Shown here: positions 1 through 7,854 of the stretch, one piece after another
Position numbering within the stretch: position 1 is the stretch's first letter
Layout: each line of letters starts with the position of its first letter
Source: CAVVWJ01 sp965652025
GTDB taxonomy: Bacteria; Gemmatimonadota; Gemmatimonadetes; Gemmatimonadales; GWC2-71-9
Assembly: GCA_965652025.1 (NCBI GenBank)
Contig: CBFGTM010000019.1
Coordinates: forward strand, 1 to 57,625
Length of the DNA: 57,625 bases
Direction of reading: 5' to 3'
Notes under the pieces: model-generated
Told to the model about the DNA's origin: nothing
Databases searched by the model: none
The model's input: only the letters and a program-made list of their open reading frames with translations
Position numbers and translations under genes: made by a program

Positions 1-1
1 G

Positions 2-466
2 GGCATCGGCTACGATTCGCATCGCTTCGTCGAGGGTCGTCCGCTGGTACTCGGTGGTATCACCATCCCTCACGATCGTGGCCTCGAGGGCCATTCCGAT
101 GCGGACGCGGTGGCGCATGCACTGGCCGACGCCATCCTCGGCGCTGCGGCCGCCGGCAACATCGGCCAGCTCTTTCCCGACACCGATCCGAAGTGGAAGA
201 ACGCCGATTCGATGGAGCTGCTCGGCACCGCGCACAGCGTGGTGCGTGACAAGGGCTACAGCTTGGCCCAGGCGGATCTCACCATCATCACCGAGCAGCC
301 GAGGCTGGGGCGGCATCTCCCGGCGATGGCTGCGCGTCTGATCGAGCGTTTGGGAACCCAACCCGGCTCCGTGAGTCTCAAAGCCAAGAGCAATGAAGGG
401 ATGGGATTCATCGGCCGGGGGGAAGGCATCGCGGTGATCGCGGTGGCTACCCTGGAGGCGCGCTGA
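2..466 (+). CDS. ispF: 2-C-methyl-D-erythritol 2,4-cyclodiphosphate synthase (5' end cut off)
   Basis: Cyclises CDP-methylerythritol 2-phosphate to the 2,4-cyclodiphosphate with release of CMP, in the MEP isoprenoid pathway (cytosol). The window edge removes the first few codons; 154 residues remain of a family of about 155-160. The first visible residues are GIGYDSH, whose Asp and His are zinc ligands, followed by the HSDAD motif with the third ligand. The C-terminal GRGEGIAVIAVA block matches the CMP-binding end of the family. The stop overlaps the next gene's probable CTG start, and a GGAGG for that gene lies inside the ispF 3' end. Confidence 0.95.
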   Translation, partial: GIGYDSHRFVEGRPLVLGGITIPHDRGLEGHSDADAVAHALADAILGAAAAGNIGQLFPDTDPKWKNADSMELLGTAHSVVRDKGYSLAQADLTIITEQPRLGRHLPAMAARLIERLGTQPGSVSLKAKSNEGMGFIGRGEGIAVIAVATLEAR

Positions 467-1533
467 TCGACTCTCTACTCGGGTGGGTTTCCCAGCTCCC
501 CCCCGCCGCGGTATACACGGTTCTCGCCCTGCTGGCCGCGGTGGAAAACGTGCTTCCGCCGGTTCCATCCGACGCCGCGGTCGCCCTTGGCGCCTTCCTG
601 TCCAATCGAGGAGTCACCACTCCCGTCGGCGTATTCCTGGTGACCTGGCTGGCTAACCTGGCCGGAGCAGCCGGCGTGTACTTCGCCGCTCGGCGCTACG
701 GCAGGCGGCTGTTCGCCACCGCCACTGGACGGCGGCTCCTTGCGCCACGCTCGCTCGCGATCATCGAGCGGGAGTACCTCCGCTTTGGGGTCATCGGAAT
801 TTTCGTGAGCCGGTTTCTTCCCGGCATCCGGGCTGTGGTGCCGCCCTTTGCTGGCCTGATCAACCTCAGTCCACTGCGCACGCTGGTCCCGACTGGCGTC
901 GCTTCCGGCATCTGGTATGGCGGAATCACCATACTGGGATCGGTGATCGGTGCCGAGTGGGAGCGGATCAACCAGATCATCCGGGGGGTGAATCGGACGC
1001 TTGGGTTGCTCGCCGTCGTGCTGATCACGGTCGGCATCGTGCTCTACCTGACAAACCGGCGCCGGCGACAGCGAGAGCGAGTCTGGCACGCCACCCGCGA
1101 GGCCCTCGATCCGGCCACCCCCTCGTTCCTGGAGGGATCCGACATCGCCGAAGGCACTGCCCGCCAGGCTGCTGCCCTCCTGGTTTTGGAGCTGGCTTAC
1201 GCCGATACGGCGCTCACCGAATCTGACCGTGAGCTGGTGGCTGCCCACCTCCGGGATCGCTGGGGTTTGGACTCCGGGGGCGGCAGTCCATCGCCCGAAC
1301 CGGAGCATGAGCGCCGGACCCGCTTCGCCGAATACGCCACCCGACTGCGCAGCCGGTTCGGGCAGAACCAGCGGCTCGCGCTGGTCGAGCGCATGTGGAC
1401 GGTAGCGTTCAGCGACGGTGCGATTGGAGTGCACGAGGACCGGCTTATGCACCTTGCCGCCGAGCTGCTGGGTATTTCCAAGGATGAGCTGGTGAATGTT
1501 CGCAGCCGACTCACGGCGCCTCCCCCAGCATGA
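463..1533 (+). CDS. DedA-family membrane protein fused to a C-terminal TerB-like domain
   Basis: Residues 1 to about 200 are a DedA/VTT inner-membrane protein: ENVLPPVPSD at residues 28-37 and SRFLPGIR at about 116-123, plus several hydrophobic segments. DedA proteins support membrane homeostasis and undecaprenyl-phosphate or lipid flipping. Residues about 230-350 resemble a TerB/DjlA-type helical domain (AYADTALTESDRE and FSDGAIGVHEDRLM blocks), presumably cytoplasmic. The first ATG/GTG in frame (541) would remove the first helix and half the DedA motif. I chose CTG at 463, which overlaps the ispF stop (CTGA) and follows GGAGG at 454-458. Length is then 356 residues against about 200-220 for plain DedA. 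The fusion is seen directly; the role of the TerB part is unknown. Confidence 0.8.
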   Translation: MIDSLLGWVSQLPPAAVYTVLALLAAVENVLPPVPSDAAVALGAFLSNRGVTTPVGVFLVTWLANLAGAAGVYFAARRYGRRLFATATGRRLLAPRSLAIIEREYLRFGVIGIFVSRFLPGIRAVVPPFAGLINLSPLRTLVPTGVASGIWYGGITILGSVIGAEWERINQIIRGVNRTLGLLAVVLITVGIVLYLTNRRRRQRERVWHATREALDPATPSFLEGSDIAEGTARQAAALLVLELAYADTALTESDRELVAAHLRDRWGLDSGGGSPSPEPEHERRTRFAEYATRLRSRFGQNQRLALVERMWTVAFSDGAIGVHEDRLMHLAAELLGISKDELVNVRSRLTAPPPA

Positions 1534-2450
1534 GCGACCCGGCGGTGCGAGCCCAGATCGATCGTGACTTCTGGCTGGAGAGCTTTCGCGACTTTCTGGC
1601 GCTCGAGTCCGGCCACAGTGCCAACACGGTCGAGTCCTATCTCAGGGATCTGCGCCGCCTGGGAGAGTTCGCCACCTCGCGGGGAGTGCGGGACCCCGGG
1701 AAACTCAGCCGGCGTCTGCTGCGGGACTTCGTGTATCTGCTCAAGGACCTGGGACTGAGCGCTGCCTCCATCCGGCGAGGCGTCTCGGCCATCCGCACCT
1801 ATTACGGATTTCTGGTGGGTGAGGGGAGGGTAGCCGACGATCCCAGCGACCGGCTGGAGAGTCCTCGGCGGGGCAGAGTGCTTCCGGAAATCCTTACGGT
1901 CCAGGAAGTGGAGTCGTTGCTCGGCGCTCCCCGGGGGGAGGAGCCGCTCGCTTGGCGAGATCGTGCGTTGCTCGAGCTGGCGTATGGCGCCGGCCTGAGG
2001 GTTTCCGAGCTCTGCGGATTGGGTCTTACCGACTTGCTGCTATCCGACAACTTGGTTCGAGTCTTCGGGAAAGGGGGGAAGGAGCGCCTGGTGCCTCTGG
2101 GCCGAAGTGTGATCGGGGCGGTATCGGTGTATCTCCATACCATGCGGCCCAAACTGGACCAGGGGAAAAGCCGCGGACGGGTCCTGTTGAACGCCCGAGG
2201 TCAGCCACTGTCCCGGGTTGGCGCCTGGGGTGTGGTAAAACGGGCAACCGAGCGCGCCGGCATTACCAAGCGGGTGACACCTCACACTCTCCGCCACACA
2301 TTTGCCACCCACCTGCTGGAAGGTGGCGCCGACCTGCGGGCAGTCCAGGAGATGCTGGGTCACGCCGATCTGTCGACCACTCAGATTTACACTCACGTGG
2401 ATCGGGAGTACCTGCGCTCGGTGCACAAGCAATTCCATCCTCGTTCATGA
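1530..2450 (+). CDS. xerD: Site-specific tyrosine recombinase XerD
   Basis: Resolves chromosome dimers by strand exchange at dif, together with XerC and activated by FtsK at the septum. The 306 residues match the family length. The N-terminal SAM-like DNA-binding domain spans about residues 10-100. The catalytic set is complete: R157, K181, H252, R255, H278 and Y287 (HTLRHTFATHLLEGG and LGHADLSTTQIYTHV blocks). ATG overlaps the preceding stop (ATGA). XerC and XerD are hard to tell apart by eye; the sequence favours XerD but XerC is possible. A dif-like site is at 27599-27626. Confidence 0.92.
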   Translation: MSDPAVRAQIDRDFWLESFRDFLALESGHSANTVESYLRDLRRLGEFATSRGVRDPGKLSRRLLRDFVYLLKDLGLSAASIRRGVSAIRTYYGFLVGEGRVADDPSDRLESPRRGRVLPEILTVQEVESLLGAPRGEEPLAWRDRALLELAYGAGLRVSELCGLGLTDLLLSDNLVRVFGKGGKERLVPLGRSVIGAVSVYLHTMRPKLDQGKSRGRVLLNARGQPLSRVGAWGVVKRATERAGITKRVTPHTLRHTFATHLLEGGADLRAVQEMLGHADLSTTQIYTHVDREYLRSVHKQFHPRS

Positions 2451-2492
2451 TTCCGAGCTCTCGATACGATCGCCGTGCCAGTACTTGCACCT

Positions 2493-2508
2493 GGTGAGCT
2501 ATCTCACC
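2493..2508 (+). terminator. Short hairpin after xerD (terminator-like, weak)
   Basis: GGTGAG and CTCACC form a 6-bp stem with a 4-nt loop, 43 nt after the xerD stop and before the next gene. No T run follows, so it could be a Rho-dependent pause or chance. Confidence 0.22.
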
Positions 2509-2585
2509 TCTTGCGTGGCCCGACTCAAGTAAGCTGGTCGTACCCAAGATCGTATTCCAAGCCCGCACAGGGAGAAAAACTGACC

Positions 2586-3080
2586 ATGAATCAGTACACC
2601 TATGCTGCCGCGGCACTGGTTCTCGCACTGACACTCGGCTGCGGCTCACGCGATCGCCGGGATGCGGCGTCGAGAACAGACTCAGCCGCAGCCGATCTCT
2701 CCCAGGAGACCCGCGAAGCGGGGCAGGATGTTGGAGAGGCCGCGCGGGATGTGCGAGAAGAGGTAGCGAACTACACGTATGAGCGTCGCGAGGAGTTCCG
2801 CAGGGACATGGGCCAGCGGATCGAACGGCTGGATCAGGAGCTTGCCGAACTCGAGCGCAATACCAAGAAAGGCGTGGACAAGGCTCGTGATAGCGCCATC
2901 GTGAACACCCGAGCGCTTCGCAGATCAGTGGATCGGAGCCTCGAGCGGGCCCGGGCCGCTACAGCAGCCACCTGGAACGATGTGCAAGCTGCAGTCAGCA
3001 GGTCTGTGGATTCTTTGGAGTTTGCACTACGCAACCTCAGGAGCGATGCTCGGCCGATGGGAGGAGCAGGCCCCCGCTGA
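2586..3080 (+). CDS. Coiled-coil lipoprotein, function unknown
   Basis: 164 residues from ATG 2586, chosen because GGGAGAAA lies just upstream and the product then begins with a clean lipoprotein signal (hydrophobic residues 6-17, LTLGC with Cys19). The mature part is charged and almost wholly helical, with E/R/D/A-rich segments such as REEFRRDMGQRIERLDQELAEL, and ends in a Gly/Pro-rich tail. It looks like a membrane-tethered periplasmic coiled coil. I recognise no named family. It converges on the ABC permease gene only 14 nt away, with no clear terminator between them. Confidence 0.75.
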   Translation: MNQYTYAAAALVLALTLGCGSRDRRDAASRTDSAAADLSQETREAGQDVGEAARDVREEVANYTYERREEFRRDMGQRIERLDQELAELERNTKKGVDKARDSAIVNTRALRRSVDRSLERARAATAATWNDVQAAVSRSVDSLEFALRNLRSDARPMGGAGPR

Positions 3081-3094
3081 CCAGCCGCCATGGG

Positions 3095-4819
3095 TCAGAG
3101 GGAAATCCCCGAAGTGGCTGGGTCGGTTCGCTCAAAAATCCGCCCCAGCCACTCCACAAACAATCCTGCCTCGAACAGCATGACGGCAAGCGTCAGGACG
3201 GCTCCAGGGCCAAGCGCCCAATCCCCGAGCGAGTCATGCAGCAGAAGAAAGGCGCCTCCGCCTATTATGACGGGGAGGATCAGGGTGAGCGACAGCAGGG
3301 CAAGAAAGGCAATAGTCATGAGAAGATTCTGGCCCAGTGCCTCCACGCCACCAGTCCTGCCTGCTCCCAATCGCACCCAGGCAGGGTACAGGAGGGCGGC
3401 CCCGTTCTGGATCAGCATGCCCAACAGATTGACCGCGGGAAGCAGAACCGCGCAGCCCAATAGTAGCAGAGATCTCTCCCCGAGATCCGGCTCCATGGTG
3501 CGGTTCCCTAAGAAGGCCAGGTATCCGATTCCCAATAAGCACATCTGAATGGCGGTCAGCATAAGGGTCGATGCGGCGGCCTCGGCCAGCACCACCTCCC
3601 ACCCTCGCAGCGGATAGCTTCTCAGCAGGTCCAGCTTCAGCAGATCGCCCCGTAGATCGTTTCTGACGTATTGCGGACCGCTGATCACCATCACACCGGC
3701 CCAGAAAACGGCGAGCCACCCAGCGATTTCCGCCAGGGTGCTCTGGAGATCGAACGAGAGCGCTGCGACGATGACACCTAGAACCGTCAAAATCACCGCT
3801 CCGTTGCGAATCCGGCGCGTCCGCGCAACCGCCACCAGGTTCTTCCACAGGATCCCGCCGGCGGGCCAACCTCGAGGCGAAAGCCGGACCAGTGGAGGAG
3901 TGGGTCTCGATCGGGTGCCGGCCCGCGCGGTGCTGCCGGCCCTCCCGGCCGCGAGGGCCTGCGCTCGGAGTAGCGATACTTCCGCTGCTGCTTCCTCGAA
4001 CGCGGTATCGGAACGGATCACCCAGATGTAGTGCAGAACCAGCACTACTAGGGCAGGCCAGAACACGCCCAGCCACTCCGACACTGTATCTGCGGCCAAC
4101 GGCCGGATCATGACCCGGAAGGGGTATGTCAGCGCCATGGGCAAAGGCTGCCCAGCAGCGTCGGCAATTGCGGAGAGGAAACCGCGGACATCATCATTTC
4201 GCGCTGCGAGAAGCTGCGGGAGGGCATCCAGCACGCTCCAGGTGAGCGCCACCAGCATGCCCCCGAGGACCAGGAGAGACAGGGCTCGGTGTCGTACTCC
4301 CAGCCTTCCATGCTCTGAGATGCTGGTGCGGACGAACGAGGCACCGAGGCGGTGAAAGGACAGGGTGGTCAGCAGGACCCAGATCGAGATCACCCGGAGC
4401 CAGGAGGAGACACCGAACCGCTCGCGCGACAGGATGAGAGTCCAGAGCGCAGCATTGAACAGGATCAGCAGCTGGTTCCGGAGCAGCTTGAACTGTATCA
4501 GGCCGCGGCGTGAAACCGGACCGGAGAACAAAAAGGTGACCTCAGCCGGTGTAAACGCGAGCACCCGCCGTTCCACGCCGAAGATCCAGCTCCAGCCAAC
4601 TGTACCGACGAGTGCCATGGTCGCAATGAGCTCAACCACCAGCGGATCCTCATTGGCTCCGGCTCCGCCTGCCGGGCGTTGGCCCACTACCATGAACCAG
4701 ATGTAGGCGGCTCCGAGCAGGAGGGCAGCGAGATAGCGAGGGCTCTTGAGGTGGCGGAGCTGCCGGAGAACGCGGTTGCGCGTTGAGCGCCAGGTGAGAT
4801 AGCCAAAGACTCCGATCAT
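3095..4819 (-). CDS. ABC exporter permease (ABC_export-type)
   Basis: 574-residue polytopic membrane protein with about 10-12 hydrophobic segments. The N-terminal part has the pattern LAFTPAEVTFLFSGPVSRRGLI, typical of the putative ABC-exporter permease family (about 550-600 residues), so it fits that family rather than short ABC-2 permeases. A cytoplasmic loop at about 300-335 is rich in Arg, Ala and Gly. Its start overlaps the stop of the ATPase gene by 4 nt (ATGA), so the two proteins are probably made in fixed ratio. Substrate is unknown. Confidence 0.8.
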   Translation of the reverse strand: MIGVFGYLTWRSTRNRVLRQLRHLKSPRYLAALLLGAAYIWFMVVGQRPAGGAGANEDPLVVELIATMALVGTVGWSWIFGVERRVLAFTPAEVTFLFSGPVSRRGLIQFKLLRNQLLILFNAALWTLILSRERFGVSSWLRVISIWVLLTTLSFHRLGASFVRTSISEHGRLGVRHRALSLLVLGGMLVALTWSVLDALPQLLAARNDDVRGFLSAIADAAGQPLPMALTYPFRVMIRPLAADTVSEWLGVFWPALVVLVLHYIWVIRSDTAFEEAAAEVSLLRAQALAAGRAGSTARAGTRSRPTPPLVRLSPRGWPAGGILWKNLVAVARTRRIRNGAVILTVLGVIVAALSFDLQSTLAEIAGWLAVFWAGVMVISGPQYVRNDLRGDLLKLDLLRSYPLRGWEVVLAEAAASTLMLTAIQMCLLGIGYLAFLGNRTMEPDLGERSLLLLGCAVLLPAVNLLGMLIQNGAALLYPAWVRLGAGRTGGVEALGQNLLMTIAFLALLSLTLILPVIIGGGAFLLLHDSLGDWALGPGAVLTLAVMLFEAGLFVEWLGRIFERTDPATSGISL

Positions 4820-5553
4820 GCCTCGGCGTTCTCCTCCTGTCCGATCAGGGCCAGAAAGACGTCCTCCAGCTTTCGGGAGCTCAGGTCGGGCCTTCCGGCA
4901 ATGATTTCCGGAATAGTGCCGCAGGCCACCATCCGTCCTCGCTGTATCACCAATACCCGGGTGCAGATCTCTTCGACCAGGTGGAGCAGGTGAGAACTGA
5001 GGATGACCGCAGCACCTGCCTCGGCCCGGCTCATGATCGTCGTCTTCATCCGTCGAATTCCGACTGGATCCAGGCCGGTCAGGGGCTCGTCCAGCAGCAG
5101 CACCTTGGGGTCGTGAAGCAGACCACAGGCAATGGCCAGCTTCTGCTTCATGCCTCGAGAGAGCTCGCCTGGCAGTGCGTCTCGCTTGTCGGAGAGATCC
5201 AGCTCGTCCAGCAGACCGGGGATCCGGGGTCCCACATCCCCCATCCGATAGAGCCGCCCGATGAAGCGCAGATGCTCCTCCACCGTGAGATACTCGAACA
5301 GGTGGGGCTCGTCCGGAATGAAGGCCAGCGCCGACTTGGCCGCTACCGGGTCCTGCCGCAGATCGTGTCCGTCGATCAGAATGCGGCCACTCGTGGGTAT
5401 TATGATGCCTGCTATGCTGCGGATGGTGGTCGTCTTACCCGCGCCGTTCGGGCCCACCAGTCCCAGCACCTCACCCGGGCGAACCTCGAAGCTGAGGCTC
5501 TGGACGGCAGGGAAATCCCCATAGAGCTTCTGCAAATCATCGACCTCGATCAC
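4816..5553 (-). CDS. ABC transporter ATP-binding protein
   Basis: 245-residue nucleotide-binding subunit that powers the downstream permease. Walker A GPNGAGKTT at about 34-42, signature LSRGMKQ at 131-137, Walker B VLLLDEP at 151-157 and switch His in SSH at about 188. The signature reads LSRGM rather than LSGGQ, as is common in ABC-2-type exporters of the CcmA/GldA group. It is the first gene of a two-gene minus-strand operon, divergent from the plus-strand gene at 5645. The 91-nt gap between them holds both start regions. Confidence 0.9.
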   Translation of the reverse strand: MIEVDDLQKLYGDFPAVQSLSFEVRPGEVLGLVGPNGAGKTTTIRSIAGIIIPTSGRILIDGHDLRQDPVAAKSALAFIPDEPHLFEYLTVEEHLRFIGRLYRMGDVGPRIPGLLDELDLSDKRDALPGELSRGMKQKLAIACGLLHDPKVLLLDEPLTGLDPVGIRRMKTTIMSRAEAGAAVILSSHLLHLVEEICTRVLVIQRGRMVACGTIPEIIAGRPDLSSRKLEDVFLALIGQEENAEA

Positions 5554-5644
5554 GGAGACCCCCGGCCGGCCGGTGAAACTTTCGCCAGTTCTGGCACGTC
5601 ACATATTGCAACATTATTACCCGATCTACGGGCAGGCGGAATCT

Positions 5645-6385
5645 ATGCGAAACTACTGGCTGCGAATCGCGCTCGGTGCGGTGGCGGTCTTCACCGTCGG
5701 GATGATTGGCGTCACCCTGGCCAGGCAAGGCGTTGGTCATGTGCGGGGGGTCGTGGCCGGCAGCGGCCCTCTCTCGTTCCCGCTCCCATTCGTCACCTTC
5801 AATCTGGACGGCCAGAAGCTGGGTAAGGTGAGCCGGGTGGTCCTCCATCGGACCGCACCAAAGCAGATCAGCGCTGTCGAGTTGGAGATCAAACTGAGCG
5901 ACTCGGTTGTTGCCCGCGGCCTGGAAGGCTGCCGCCTGGCGGCCAACTTCGACGACGACTCCGACCCTCAAGGCGCGCCCGGAGCCGCTCACAAGTTCTC
6001 GCGGGGTGTGTTTACCTGTCTGCCAAACGACACGACGGTTAGCCCGGCTGAATTCGAGGAGTTTGGACACGCGGTGTTCCAGCCCGGCAACGTGAGCGTG
6101 CCACTCCTGCTTCCGGCTGACGTGGTGAGCGATCTCAAAGAGGGCCACCTCGGCGAGCAGGAGCAAGATTCGATTGCAATGGCAGCGGAAGCCGCGGCCG
6201 ACTCGGTGGCCGACGCCGCTGAAGCCAGAGCCGACTCCATCTCGGACGCCGCCGAGCAGAGGGCCGACTCCATTGTGGCGCAGAGCCGGCGCCTGGTCGA
6301 TTCTCTCCGCCGCGAAGGAGTGCGTCGGGCCGACTCAGCTCGGCGAGTCGTCAGCCGCACGCCGGACTCGCTTCCTCGTCGCTAA
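5645..6385 (+). CDS. Membrane-anchored protein with a seven-fold 11-residue C-terminal repeat
   Basis: 246 residues from ATG 5645, preferred over an in-frame codon at 5573 because it begins directly with a signal anchor (hydrophobic residues 7-25). The middle domain (about 35-165) is probably extracytoplasmic, with two cysteines (96, 125) that could pair. From residue 175 the dipeptide Asp-Ser recurs at 175, 186, 197, 208, 219, 230 and 241, exactly every 11 residues, in an Ala/Glu/Arg-rich helix ending PDSLPRR. This suggests a hendecad coiled coil. No family recognised. It stands between the divergent ABC exporter and trpG, 9 nt before the latter. Confidence 0.7.
   Translation: MRNYWLRIALGAVAVFTVGMIGVTLARQGVGHVRGVVAGSGPLSFPLPFVTFNLDGQKLGKVSRVVLHRTAPKQISAVELEIKLSDSVVARGLEGCRLAANFDDDSDPQGAPGAAHKFSRGVFTCLPNDTTVSPAEFEEFGHAVFQPGNVSVPLLLPADVVSDLKEGHLGEQEQDSIAMAAEAAADSVADAAEARADSISDAAEQRADSIVAQSRRLVDSLRREGVRRADSARRVVSRTPDSLPRR
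6167..6370 (+). repeat. 33-bp-period repeat encoding the hendecad
   Basis: Seven coding units of 33 bp, each with Asp-Ser at the same phase. The best conserved units contain GCCGACTC. Codons outside the DS pair have drifted, so the period is clearer in protein than in DNA. Confidence 0.8.
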
Positions 6386-6394
6386 CCGGACCCC

Positions 6395-7009
6395 ATGCTC
6401 TTCGTTCTCGACAACTACGACAGCTTCACTTACAACTTGGTGCAGTACGCGGGTGAGCTCGGTGCCGATCCAGTGGTCTACCGGAATGACACGCTCTCAC
6501 CCGCGGAAGCCCTGGCATTGCAACCCAGCGCGATCATCCTTTCCCCCGGACCCTGCACTCCGACCGAAGCTGGAATTTCGATCCCCCTGATCCGGGCCGC
6601 CGCAGGCAAGGTCCCGATCCTCGGTGTTTGCCTGGGTCACCAGGCCATCGGACAGGCGTTCGGAGGCCGAGTAGTCCGCGCCGAGCGTTTGATGCACGGC
6701 AAGACTACCGCAGTGGCCCACACCGGACATTCTCTCTTTCGCGGAATTCCCAGCCCCACGGAAGTCATGCGCTACCACTCCCTGGTCGTCTCGCCTGAGG
6801 GACTGCCGTCTGACCTGGAGGTGATCGCGTGGTCGGCGGACCGCTCCCCCGGTTCGGAGATCATGGCGCTTTGTCACCGGAACGTGCCGGTGTACGGGGT
6901 TCAATTTCATCCCGAGTCGATCGCCACTGCGCACGGTAAACGGCTGCTGGCCAACTTCCTCCAGCTGGCCGGTATTGGCCCGCGGCCAGAGTCGTTGCTC
7001 TCCGCCTAA
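6395..7009 (+). CDS. trpG: Anthranilate / aminodeoxychorismate synthase glutaminase subunit
   Basis: Class I glutamine amidotransferase that releases ammonia from glutamine for anthranilate (TrpE partner) or aminodeoxychorismate (PabB partner) synthesis. 204 residues, near family length. Begins LFVLDNYDSFTYNLVQY; nucleophile Cys79 in GVCLGHQ; His172 and Glu174 in QFHPES complete the triad. No trpE or pabB is adjacent, so the choice between TrpG and PabA is open; many bacteria use one subunit for both. A hairpin follows at 7027-7046. Confidence 0.92.
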   Translation: MLFVLDNYDSFTYNLVQYAGELGADPVVYRNDTLSPAEALALQPSAIILSPGPCTPTEAGISIPLIRAAAGKVPILGVCLGHQAIGQAFGGRVVRAERLMHGKTTAVAHTGHSLFRGIPSPTEVMRYHSLVVSPEGLPSDLEVIAWSADRSPGSEIMALCHRNVPVYGVQFHPESIATAHGKRLLANFLQLAGIGPRPESLLSA

Positions 7010-7026
7010 CTTGTTTCTCCGCAATC

Positions 7027-7046
7027 TGGTAGCTCCTTAGCTACCA
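7027..7046 (+). terminator. Hairpin between trpG and kdsB
   Basis: TGGTAGCT and AGCTACCA form a perfect 8-bp stem around a 4-nt CCTT loop, 17 nt after the trpG stop. No T run follows, so intrinsic termination is uncertain. It nevertheless separates trpG from the kdsB promoter region. Confidence 0.4.
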
Positions 7047-7070
7047 ATCGCAAGTCTCGCGGCACAACTT

Positions 7071-7099
7071 TTGACTCCACGCCGGGGCTCTATTAGCTT
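7071..7099 (+). promoter_or_regulatory. Possible kdsB promoter, perhaps giving a leaderless mRNA
   Basis: TTGACT (5 of 6 to the sigma-70 -35) at 7071-7076, a 17-nt spacer, then TAGCTT (3 of 6 to -10) at 7094-7099. Transcription would start within a few bases of the GTG/ATG at 7102/7105, and no Shine-Dalgarno precedes that start. The -10 is weak, so this is a candidate only. Confidence 0.3.
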
Positions 7100-7101
7100 C
7101 C

Positions 7102-7854
7102 GTGATGCGCGTCCTGGGTGTGATTCCAGCTCGTCTCGGCTCAACCCGCCTCCCCAACAAACCGCTTCAACTTCTGGCAGGTGAGCCTCTCATCACCCGG
7201 GTCATGGAACGCGTGCAGGATCTGGGCGTTGTCGATGAGCTGGTGGTGGCTACCGACTCCTCCCAGGTTACCGACGTCGTACGCCGGATCCGGGGTCGCG
7301 CCGTGCTGACTCGGGAGTCGCATCAAACCGGAACCGACCGGGTGGCCGAAGTCGCAGCCAGCCCCGAGTTCGCCGGTTTCGATGTGGTGGCGAACATCCA
7401 GGGGGACGAGCCCTTTCTCCCTCGGGAGGCATTGACCGGCGCACTAGCCCGAGTGGAACAGGGTGAGGACATCGGCACTGCTGCGGCTCCGCTGGAGCCG
7501 GCACTCGCCCCGGAGCCGAGTCGGGTGAAAGTGGTGACCGACGCCAGAGGAAGGGCTCTGTATTTTTCGCGCTCGGTCATTCCGCACCGCAGGGAATCCA
7601 CGGATTCGGGCCCGGAGCTTTATTGGCAGCACGTCGGCATCTACGCATACAGCCAGGGTGCCATTCTTCGCTGGGCCACCTTTTCGCCTTGTCCTGCGGA
7701 GCAGGCTGAGCGGCTGGAGCAGCTGCGGGCGCTACATCATGGTTTGACGATCGGGGTAGCACGACTGGAGGAGCCGGTCCTACCGGGTATCGACACACCC
7801 GAGGACCTTCGACGGGCGGAAGCTCACTGGCACGCTTATCAAGGGCAGGTCTAA
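7102..7854 (+). CDS. kdsB: 3-deoxy-manno-octulosonate cytidylyltransferase (CMP-Kdo synthetase)
   Basis: Activates Kdo with CTP to give CMP-Kdo, the donor for the lipid A inner core (cytosol). 250 residues, family length. Nucleotide-binding start IPARLGSTRLPNKPL at about 8-22, NIQGDEP at about 98-104, and the C-terminal EQLRALHHG and GIDTPEDL blocks. Start is GTG 7102 or ATG 7105. First gene of the Kdo/Lpt operon. The next gene, pyrG, makes CTP, the co-substrate of this enzyme, and its ATG shares one base with the kdsB stop. Confidence 0.95.
   Translation: MMRVLGVIPARLGSTRLPNKPLQLLAGEPLITRVMERVQDLGVVDELVVATDSSQVTDVVRRIRGRAVLTRESHQTGTDRVAEVAASPEFAGFDVVANIQGDEPFLPREALTGALARVEQGEDIGTAAAPLEPALAPEPSRVKVVTDARGRALYFSRSVIPHRRESTDSGPELYWQHVGIYAYSQGAILRWATFSPCPAEQAERLEQLRALHHGLTIGVARLEEPVLPGIDTPEDLRRAEAHWHAYQGQV

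Noticed and set aside
475..1452. Long open frame opposite the DedA-TerB gene
   Set aside because: Low-complexity Gly/Arg/Pro composition typical of antisense frames in high-GC DNA; no family features.
541..1533. Shorter DedA start at GTG 541
   Set aside because: It removes the first hydrophobic segment and splits the ENVLPPVPSD motif from its helix.
5592..5611. TGGCACG followed by TTGCAA, resembling a sigma-54 -24/-12 promoter, upstream of the gene at 5645
   Set aside because: 13 nt separate GG and GC; sigma-54 requires 10. The spacing is strict, so this is not a functional match.
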